The position numbers were made by a program, and so were the translations under genes. A DNA stretch of 19,467 bases from positions 1 through 19,467 of the forward strand of contig JBGAKX010000085.1 of the NCBI GenBank assembly GCA_044224215.1. Reading direction: 5' to 3'. A model generated the notes under the pieces. That model did no database searches. It was not told the origin of the DNA and worked only from the letters and a program-made list of their open reading frames with translations. Below are positions 14,501-19,467 of the stretch, piece after piece; positions within the stretch are counted from its first letter, which is position 1, and each line of letters opens with the position of its first letter. This stretch comes from DAOMFM01 sp035429825. Lineage in GTDB: Bacteria > Acidobacteriota > Blastocatellia > UBA7656 > JADIYM01.

Positions 14501-14972
14501 ACTCGACGCGATACGGCTCGTCGCGCCCGGGCGGGAACACATCCAGGATGCCGCCGCGCGTCGAGAACTCGCCGACCGATGCGACGGGGTCCTCGCGCAC
14601 GTAGCCGGCGGCGATCAGCGTGTCGACGATCTGTTCGAGCCGGTAATCGGTCCCGACGACCAGTTCGATCGCGAGGTCGATGATCGCGTCCGGTTCGATC
14701 GTGCGCCGGCAGGCGCCGCGCATGCTCGCAATGACGATCGGCACCGACCCGCGGGCGAGCCGCAGCAGCGTGTTCGCGCGTTCCTCGAGAATCTCGGCGT
14801 GCGGTGACGTGCCGTCGTACGGATCGGCCTCGGAATCGGGCAGCGCCAGGACGTCGTCGCTTGCCGACGCGACACCATGCAATGCGCAGTAGAAATACTC
14901 GACATCGCGGCGCAGCGACTCGACCGCGGCATTGTCGCTCGTGGTCGCGGCGCAGCGACTCGACCGCGGCAT
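11517..14972 (-). CDS. mfd: Transcription-repair coupling factor Mfd (main open frame; 5' end displaced by frameshift)
   Basis: The open frame from ATG 14972 gives 1151 residues. Domains in order: the UvrB-like damage-recognition region (ADPYDGTSPHAEILEERANT; FSTRGGILDVFPPG), the RNA-polymerase-interacting domain (LKPGDFVVHVDHGIGRFGGL), then the RecG-like motor with Walker A GDVGYGKTE (K641), DEEQRFGVGHKERL, SATPIPRTLNMSLAG and QLYQLRGRVGRSNRQAFAYL, and the C-terminal TRCF domain. Mfd removes RNA polymerase stalled at lesions and recruits UvrA. The listed start has no ribosome-binding site and its first 11 codons come from a duplicated segment, so it is probably not the native start. The natural N-terminus begins at 15171 in another frame. 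Removing one 40-bp repeat unit joins the two into one 1204-residue Mfd. Whether active Mfd is made from this sequence is doubtful. Confidence 0.93.
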   Translation of the reverse strand: MPRSSRCAATTSDNAAVESLRRDVEYFYCALHGVASASDDVLALPDSEADPYDGTSPHAEILEERANTLLRLARGSVPIVIASMRGACRRTIEPDAIIDLAIELVVGTDYRLEQIVDTLIAAGYVREDPVASVGEFSTRGGILDVFPPGRDEPYRVEFFGDSVESIRSFDPETQRSTDRLRSILVAPMREQPDRRQTLMAWADAAGDTWTEPRFGHDLRPKLAAAERGESFPGWEYLTPLVEPLEAMALDYLSSRAVIVVDEPAHIEQSAALFRSRLGKRYADAVENGEVAIEPDSLFVLGAPFTDAVARCGRLDLRILGKAAARIDAEFELDGGGSPLFYFPLPLEAEDRHIASQAAPRYHGRIAELAADLGRAMDTGSPRLLVMPSLGVAERVVEMLAEYDVNARLAPELTPSDIASDTVHPLVSVGRLATGLHLSATDLTVLVETDLFASADLHAEQRRATARKKARFSAFLSDFRDLKPGDFVVHVDHGIGRFGGLVQMPVGDNRGGTREFMLLTYADEAKLYVPVERLDLVQKYSAAEGHQPKVDRLGGTSWEKTKVKTTKAMRDMAEELLKLYAERKLVGGHAFGSDGPWQREFEDAFEYQLTEDQDVAVADVKHDMEQSVPMDRLLCGDVGYGKTEVAMRAIFKAVTEGKQVAVLAPTTVLVYQHFKTLSQRFAAFPVTVQMLSRFRSPKEHKATIAALGAGSVDIVVGTHRLLSKDVQFKDLGMVVVDEEQRFGVGHKERLKHLRKRVDVLTMSATPIPRTLNMSLAGLRDMSVIETPPRDRLAIQTVVVPFSENVIRSAVEQELARGGQVFFVHNRVETIFTIADLIARIVPSARIGVGHGQMDDKQLEDVMFKFVSHELDVLVSTTIIENGIDIPLANTIVINRSDTFGLAQLYQLRGRVGRSNRQAFAYLLIPSEAELTPIARKRLAAIREFADLGAGFRIAALDLELRGAGNLLGGQQSGHINAVGFDLYCQMLDRAVREMKGERIEDESPTAAVNLGVDVRIPDDYIYDINQRLRTYKRISAAATDAALDEIRSEINDRYGPVPEPVISLLGYARVRNRATELGIGSVDLDRGKISLKLDERSRIDPDLLLELISDPDSRFTFTPSGMLRFTLDELPADDQAAIETVERLLRRLGGPV

Positions 14973-14981
14973 TGTCGCTCG
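14905..14981. repeat. Near-tandem 37-bp direct repeat, 40-bp period, inside mfd
   Basis: Bases 14905-14941 and 14945-14981 are identical, separated by TGG. The period of 40 is not a multiple of three. On the coding strand each copy encodes SDNAAVESLRRD when read in the Mfd frame, and the second passage puts the frame off by one. Deleting one period restores FFVIASDNAAVESLRRD followed directly by VEYFYCALHG. Confidence 0.97.
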
Positions 14982-15171
14982 CGATCACAAAGAACGGTCG
15001 GCCGGTCGCGCGCTGCAGTGCGACGAGGACGAGCGCGCGGGCTCCCCCGACGAGTCCCGAGGCGATCGAAACGCGCCGTCCCGATCTCAGATCGTCGGCA
15101 AGGAGGTGTATCGCCGGGCTGTCGAGCCCGCGCTCGAGCAGCGGCCCGAGAGTTGGCCCGACCGATGACAT
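14945..15171 (-). pseudogene. mfd: Detached N-terminal coding part of mfd
   Basis: ATG at 15171 reads MSSVGPTLGPLLERG and on through ALVLVALQRATGRPFFVIA to SDNAAVESLRRD, the start of the Mfd UvrB-like module with its characteristic phosphate-binding-like region. Beyond the repeat this frame continues only as arginine-rich non-homologous residues to a stop at 14482. The ATG overlaps the rfaE2 stop in a TGATG, so this is the natural, translationally coupled start of mfd. As sequenced, ribosomes starting here would make a 229-residue dead-end product. Confidence 0.85.
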
Positions 15172-15668
15172 CACTCGCGAAGCGACCCCTCTGGCGTGTC
15201 GCTCGCGAGCGCATGCCGCGCGACACGCTCCACAATGTCGGACGTGGAGCAGCCTTCGACGAACGGGAGCGACAGCACCTCGCCGCCGGCCGCTTCGACC
15301 TCCTCGCGGCCGATGATGTGTTCGATGCCCCAATCGCCGCCCTTGACGAGCACGTCCGGGGATACCGCAACGATGACGTCACGCGGCGAGACGTCGTCAA
15401 AGACGGTGACGTACGAGACGCATTCGAGCGCGGCCACGACCTCGGCGCGTTCGTCCTCGCTCAGAATCGGTCGCGTCGGTCCCTTCAGCTGGCGAACGGC
15501 CCGATCGCTGTTGAGCGCGACGATCAGCACGTCCCCAAGCGACCGTGCGAGTGTCAGGTACCGCACGTGTCCCGGGTGCAGCAGGTCGAAGCAGCCGTTC
15601 GTGAAGACGACGCGCAGGCCCGCCTGTCTGAGCTTGGTACGCTCGGCCGCCAACTCGTCGAGCGTCAT
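15171..15668 (-). CDS. rfaE2: D-glycero-beta-D-manno-heptose 1-phosphate adenylyltransferase (RfaE2 / HldE C-terminal type)
   Basis: 165 residues from ATG at 15668 (MTLDELAAERTKLRQ). Nucleotidyltransferase motifs are clear: RVVFTNGCFDLLHPGHVRYL with the HxGH signature, ALNSDRAVRQLKGPTRP, DVLVKGGDWG, and the C-terminal GCSTSDIVERV. The length fits the stand-alone adenylyltransferase rather than the bifunctional HldE, which carries an extra kinase domain. It forms ADP-heptose for the LPS inner core in the cytoplasm. An alternative GTG start at 15686 (VSRTKIM) is six bases downstream of a TATAAG, which would make a leaderless transcript; neither start has a good ribosome-binding site. First gene of the minus-strand operon; its TGA overlaps the mfd ATG by one base. 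Confidence 0.92.
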   Translation of the reverse strand: MTLDELAAERTKLRQAGLRVVFTNGCFDLLHPGHVRYLTLARSLGDVLIVALNSDRAVRQLKGPTRPILSEDERAEVVAALECVSYVTVFDDVSPRDVIVAVSPDVLVKGGDWGIEHIIGREEVEAAGGEVLSLPFVEGCSTSDIVERVARHALASDTPEGSLRE

Positions 15669-15692
15669 GATCTTGGTTCGGCTCACGCCGTA

Positions 15693-15698
15693 CTTATA
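15693..15698 (-). promoter_or_regulatory. rfaE2: Candidate -10 of the rfaE2-mfd operon
   Basis: On the minus strand TATAAG lies six bases before the GTG at 15686, so the expected transcript start coincides with that codon. The -35 position shows only GGCAAA. Weak evidence. Confidence 0.3.
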
Positions 15699-15847
15699 GC
15701 AGACCCGGCGCCTCTTTTGCCGCCCGGCTTGGAGCGGCGCGTTCGCCTGGCCATGACGCCCGCAAGCGGGCGCTGGCCGGCACTTCGTGCGATTCATGGC
15801 CCGTTTCCGTGCTAGCGTGTGCGCGACACCATTCGCGGAGCCACGCC

Positions 15848-18800
15848 GTGAGCGCCCACCCTGTTCAGATCGGCCAGTACGAAATCGTCGAACCGCTCGG
15901 TGAAGGAGGAATGGGCGTCGTGTATCGCGCCCGCAGCGAGCGCGATGGGTCGGTTGTAGCGCTCAAGACGGTTCGCGTCCGCGACGAGGCGCAATTCGCC
16001 GCGATTCGACGCGAGATCTACTCGCTCGGGCTCCTCCGCCACCCTGGAGTGGTGCGCGTCGTGGACAGCGGAATCCACAACAACCGCCCGTGGTATGCGA
16101 TGGACCTGCTCGATGGCAGGACGTTGCGGGAATTCATGCCAGGGCGCGACGGTTCGACCATCGGGCTCGACGAGCGACTGCGGCTGATCAGGCGGCTCTG
16201 CGCGCCGCTCGCGTACCTGCACGGCGAAGGCGTCGTGCATTGCGACCTCAAGCCCGGCAACATCTTTGTGGATTCGGACGGACGGCCGGTGATCGTGGAC
16301 TTTGGCCTGGCGGCGCGCTTCACGGGAGGTGCGGGTCGAGAGGCGCTGGACATCGCGGAAGAGGGCGCCGGAACGATCGCGTACATGTCGCCGGAACAGA
16401 TCCAGGGCGAGCCCCTCGACGCGCGTGCCGATCTCTATGCCCTCGGATGCATTCTGTACGAGGCCTTGACGGGTCGGCACGTCTTCGAGCGCGTGCGCCC
16501 GATCGACATGGCGTGGGCGCACCTTTCGGATGATCCCTCGCCCCCGTCGTTGCATTGCGCGGGCGTGTCCAGCGAAGTCGACGATCTCGTGCTGCGGCTG
16601 CTCGCCAAGAGGCCGTCGGATCGTATCGGGTACGCCGAGGACGTCGCCGTTGCGCTCGCCCGAATCGGAATCGATGGCGACGATGACGGGCCTCGACCCC
16701 GAGCCTACCTCTATCGTCCTGCATTCGCCGGGCGCGAGAGTCGACTCGAGACGCTGCGGGAGTGCGTGTCGAGACTCGACAGTGGGTCGGGCGGATTCGT
16801 CGCTGTCGGTGGAGAGAGCGGCATCGGCAAGACGCGGCTCGTCGCAGAGGCCGGCCGGTTCGCGCGCGCCAGGGGACTGCGCGTGCTCGTCAGCGAATGC
16901 CGCGCGTTTGGTGGGACGGCCGGGCAGACGCCCCTCGGCGGATTGCAGCCCGTGCTCGATGCAATCGCGGACTGGTGCGTTCAGCACGGCCCGATCGCGT
17001 CGGGCGGCGTCATCGGCGCGTGCGCGCCGGTGCTCGCCGAGTATTCGCCGTCGTTTGCGGGATTCGTGCGCGCCGGCGCGCCGAGCGAGCTCGTCGAATT
17101 GACTCCCGATGCGGCCCGCCTGCGCCTGTTTCGCGCGTTGTCCGACACGATCGAGCAGTTTGCCGCGAATGGACGGCCTGTTGTCGTCATTCTCGACGAC
17201 GTGCAATGGGCGGATGAGCTCACCATCGGGTTTCTCGATCACGCCGCACGGTCGGCAGCCGGCGCGCTGTCGCACGTGCTGGTTGTCGCGACGTATCGCA
17301 CCGACGAAGTCGGTCCGGACCTCGAACAGCTGTTGGCGCAGCCCGGGATCGAGGTGATCGGTCTCGATCGGCTCGACGAGCCTGCCGTCGCGAGCATCGT
17401 CGGTGGAATGCTGTCGCTACAGCCACCGCCGCGCGTGTTCAGCAGGTATCTCGCCCGCCAGTCCGAGGGGAACCCGTTCTTTGTGGCCGAGTACCTGCGC
17501 GCGGCCGTCGAAGCGGGATTCCTGTGGCGCGACTCCGCCGGCGAGTGGCAGGTGACCGACACTGGCAACAGCCTGTCGCAGCAGGTCGTCATTCCGCTGC
17601 CCGGGTCGTTGCGCGAGCTGGTCGGTCGCCGTCTGAACGACGTTCCAGACGATGCACGGGAGATCGTGGCTGCGGCGGCCGTGCTCGGCCGTGAAACCGA
17701 CGTGTCCGCGGTGCTCGGCGTCGCGCAGATATCGGACGATTCGGCCCAGGGGCCGATCGCGGAGCTCATCAAGCGGCACGTCGTATCAGTCACACCGCAG
17801 GGACGGCTGCGGTTCGTGCACGACAAGATTCGCGAAGTCGCCTACGCCGGCATCGCCGAGGACATGCGGCCGGCGATTCATGCCCGAGCTGCCGAAGCGA
17901 TCTCGTCGACGCTTGCCGAGCGGCAGCCGGAGCTCGCGGCCACCCTCGGGTACCACTGGGAGGTGGCGGGTGACGTCGAGCGGGCGCGAACGGCGTATCT
18001 CAAGTCGGCGCGCGCCGCTCGCAGCCAGTACGCCCTCGGCGAGGCGGATCGCCTGTACCGCGCGTATCTGTCGCTGGAGGGCTCGTCGCCGGCCGAGTCC
18101 GTGGGGGTTCGGATCGAGCTCGCGCACGACATCCTGCGGTTGCGCGGCCGAACGGCAGATGCAATCCGCATGGCCGAGCGGGCAGTTCTGGATGCCGGGC
18201 GCATGGGCGAGGTGCGCCTCGAAGCCGAGGGCCGCAGGAAGCTGGGCATCCTCTATTGGGAGAGCGCCCGAATGGACGACGCGCGAGCGGCATTCGAATC
18301 CGCGCTAACGCTCGGGCGTCAGCTCGGCGACGAGACGCTGATCGGTGTCACGAGCGGAAACCTCGGAAATGTGCACCTTCAGCAGGGGCGGCTCGACGAT
18401 GCGCTCGAGTGCTACAACGACGCAATTGCAGCACATCGAAAGATGGGCGACCGGTCCGGCGAGGGCGTCAAGATCGGCAACATCGCGATCGTCCACTACA
18501 ACCGGGGCCAGCTTGATCGCGCGGTCCAGCTCTATGGCGAGTCCATCGCCATTGCTCGCGAGACGGGCAATCGGTCGATCGAAGCAAAGATGGTCGGGAA
18601 CCTCGCGCTGCTCGAAAGCGATCGCCAGAACTTTGACGTGGCCGAGGGGCTGTTTGCCGAGGCGCTTGCCGTCGCGCGTCGCATCGGAGATCGGCGGGAA
18701 GAGGGGATCATTCTCGGGAATCTCGCCGTGCAGCACTGGCGGAATGCGCGGTTCGACGACGCGCTCGACGCGAACCGGATGGCGATGGACGTTGCGCGCG

Positions 18801-19204
18801 AGATGTCCAACGTGCGCAACGAGGGAATCCTGCTGACGATGCAGGCGATCGTCGAGCGGACGCTGGGTCGCCCGGCCGACGCCGAGCGCAGCGTCGACCA
18901 GGCGTATCGGCTGATTTCAAAGGTCGATGACAGGCTGCAGCTGGCGCTGGTGTGGTGCGAGCGCGGATTCATCGACCTGGCGCGCGGACGGAGCGCACGC
19001 GAGGCGCTTGCACGAGCGCGCGAGATTCAGCGGGAGCTCGACGCGGGGCCTGACAGCGACGTCGCGCAGAACATCGGGCAGCTTTCGCGTGCGTGCGACG
19101 CGGCCGAGAACGGCGAGGCGCTGTTCCGTGGACAGTGCGTCGAGGATCTGTCTCCGCCGATTCTGGAGTGGCTGCAGCGAACGGGCGAACTGCCGGGGGG
19201 GTAG
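15848..19204 (+). CDS. Ser/Thr protein kinase - AAA ATPase - TPR regulatory protein
   Basis: 1118 residues from GTG 15848, chosen because GGAG (15837-15840) precedes it by seven bases. Residues about 10-275 are a Hanks-type kinase: GEGGMGVVYRA (18-28), Lys40 in VVALK, H131-C-D133 LKPGN, D151FG, and S181PE in YMSPEQI. Residues about 290-560 are a STAND/AAA_16-type ATPase: FAGRESRLETL, Walker A GESGIGKT (Lys328), Walker B VVVILDDVQWADE (Asp450/451), and EGNPFFVAEYL. A winged-helix-like linker follows. TPR repeats of about 40 residues lie near 740-1040, marked by NLGNVHLQQG, NIAIVHYNRG, NLALLESDRQ and NLAVQHWRNA. No transmembrane segment is seen, so it is cytoplasmic. The HRD arginine is replaced by cysteine (non-RD kinase), so activation-loop phosphorylation may not be needed. 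Likely a signal-integrating regulator; substrates unknown. Divergent from the rfaE2 operon. Confidence 0.93.
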   Translation: MSAHPVQIGQYEIVEPLGEGGMGVVYRARSERDGSVVALKTVRVRDEAQFAAIRREIYSLGLLRHPGVVRVVDSGIHNNRPWYAMDLLDGRTLREFMPGRDGSTIGLDERLRLIRRLCAPLAYLHGEGVVHCDLKPGNIFVDSDGRPVIVDFGLAARFTGGAGREALDIAEEGAGTIAYMSPEQIQGEPLDARADLYALGCILYEALTGRHVFERVRPIDMAWAHLSDDPSPPSLHCAGVSSEVDDLVLRLLAKRPSDRIGYAEDVAVALARIGIDGDDDGPRPRAYLYRPAFAGRESRLETLRECVSRLDSGSGGFVAVGGESGIGKTRLVAEAGRFARARGLRVLVSECRAFGGTAGQTPLGGLQPVLDAIADWCVQHGPIASGGVIGACAPVLAEYSPSFAGFVRAGAPSELVELTPDAARLRLFRALSDTIEQFAANGRPVVVILDDVQWADELTIGFLDHAARSAAGALSHVLVVATYRTDEVGPDLEQLLAQPGIEVIGLDRLDEPAVASIVGGMLSLQPPPRVFSRYLARQSEGNPFFVAEYLRAAVEAGFLWRDSAGEWQVTDTGNSLSQQVVIPLPGSLRELVGRRLNDVPDDAREIVAAAAVLGRETDVSAVLGVAQISDDSAQGPIAELIKRHVVSVTPQGRLRFVHDKIREVAYAGIAEDMRPAIHARAAEAISSTLAERQPELAATLGYHWEVAGDVERARTAYLKSARAARSQYALGEADRLYRAYLSLEGSSPAESVGVRIELAHDILRLRGRTADAIRMAERAVLDAGRMGEVRLEAEGRRKLGILYWESARMDDARAAFESALTLGRQLGDETLIGVTSGNLGNVHLQQGRLDDALECYNDAIAAHRKMGDRSGEGVKIGNIAIVHYNRGQLDRAVQLYGESIAIARETGNRSIEAKMVGNLALLESDRQNFDVAEGLFAEALAVARRIGDRREEGIILGNLAVQHWRNARFDDALDANRMAMDVAREMSNVRNEGILLTMQAIVERTLGRPADAERSVDQAYRLISKVDDRLQLALVWCERGFIDLARGRSAREALARAREIQRELDAGPDSDVAQNIGQLSRACDAAENGEALFRGQCVEDLSPPILEWLQRTGELPGG

Positions 19205-19300
19205 GTGCACACGACTAAGTGTCCGTGCGCGGTGCTTCCCGTCACCCGGGGCGACCGGTCGGCGAACCCTGAGCGTGTGCGCGACGGTGGCTCAGTTCGG

Positions 19301-19467
19301 GCACCCCGACGGGGTGCGTGACAATAGCCGGGGGTCATGGCGCGCGACGCGCGACGACGACCCCCGGAACACGCACAAATGGACGAGCGACCCTGAAGGG
19401 GTCGCGCCGGTTCGCGGAGCCGGACCCTTTCACGGTCCCAAACGCAGTTTCAACGCATCCGGGGGTC
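19301..19467. repeat. Cluster of hairpins after the kinase gene (gene-free end of window)
   Basis: Bases 19205-19467 contain no credible gene. Within them are: GCACCCC/GGGGTGC (19301-19317, 3-base loop); CCGGGGGTC (19328-19336) with its complement (19359-19367), enclosing a smaller CGCGC/GCGCG hairpin (19341-19353); GCGACCC/GGGTCGC (19387-19405); CCGGTTC/GAGCCGG (19407-19423); and GGACC/GGTCC (19422-19438). A third CCGGGGGTC ends exactly at the window edge (19459-19467). The pattern suggests a dispersed palindromic repeat, a non-autonomous element or a structured RNA. It could also end the kinase transcript, although no T-run is present. Confidence 0.65.

Noticed and set aside
14905..14981. 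Programmed ribosomal frameshift in mfd
   Set aside because: No slippery heptamer or stimulatory pseudoknot is needed or seen; the frame loss is fully explained by the 40-base repeat.
19195..19201. Seven-G run at the kinase stop as a phase-variation tract
   Set aside because: It is only seven bases long and lies at the last codons, where slippage would barely change the protein.

Overview
The window looks like a piece of a GC-rich, Gram-negative (diderm) chromosome. The envelope genes point that way: a TonB-dependent receptor that opens with a carboxypeptidase-regulatory-like domain, a SurA-type periplasmic chaperone, and an ADP-heptose (LPS core) enzyme. Together with the CIRCE-controlled groESL operon and a large kinase-ATPase-TPR regulator, this style is common in Acidobacteriota (Vicinamibacteria-like). 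The lineage is an inference from gene style only. I saw no tRNA, rRNA, CRISPR array, transposase or phage gene.

Layout. Positions 1-347 (minus) hold the 5' part of a LysR-family regulator cut by the window edge. 625-849 (minus) is a 74-residue zinc-ribbon-like protein with its own promoter and a strong ribosome-binding site. It is divergent from groES-groEL (1134-3108), which has a textbook sigma-70 promoter, a perfect CIRCE operator and a strong terminator. Next on the plus strand come a secreted two-domain beta-sandwich protein (3335-4066), an ECF sigma factor (4215-4796), a membrane anti-sigma factor with an unusual C-terminal OB-fold-like domain (4817-5536), a 911-residue TonB-dependent receptor (5611-8346), and an S41/PDZ processing protease (8493-10082). 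On the minus strand lies a compact operon in the order rfaE2, mfd, SurA-like PPIase, S4-domain protein (15668 down to 10111). Divergent from it is a 1118-residue Ser/Thr kinase-AAA-TPR protein (15848-19204). The last 263 bases carry no gene but a dense cluster of hairpins.

Two genes appear broken as sequenced. mfd contains a near-tandem 37-bp repeat with a 40-bp period that shifts its reading frame. Removing one 40-bp unit restores a continuous 1204-residue protein. The S41 protease has a well-placed ATG with a ribosome-binding site at 8433, but an in-frame TAG seven codons later separates that start from an apparent signal-anchor and the body of the enzyme. Either both are real mutations, or they are assembly or sequencing errors; this cannot be decided from the sequence.

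The most system-like region is 3235-8398. The secreted protein and the sigma gene share an identical 12-bp palindrome in their leaders. The sigma gene has an ECF-like candidate promoter, and the anti-sigma factor carries a probable extracytoplasmic sensor domain beside an outer-membrane receptor. This suggests an envelope-sensing regulon, but partner assignments are inferred from gene order.
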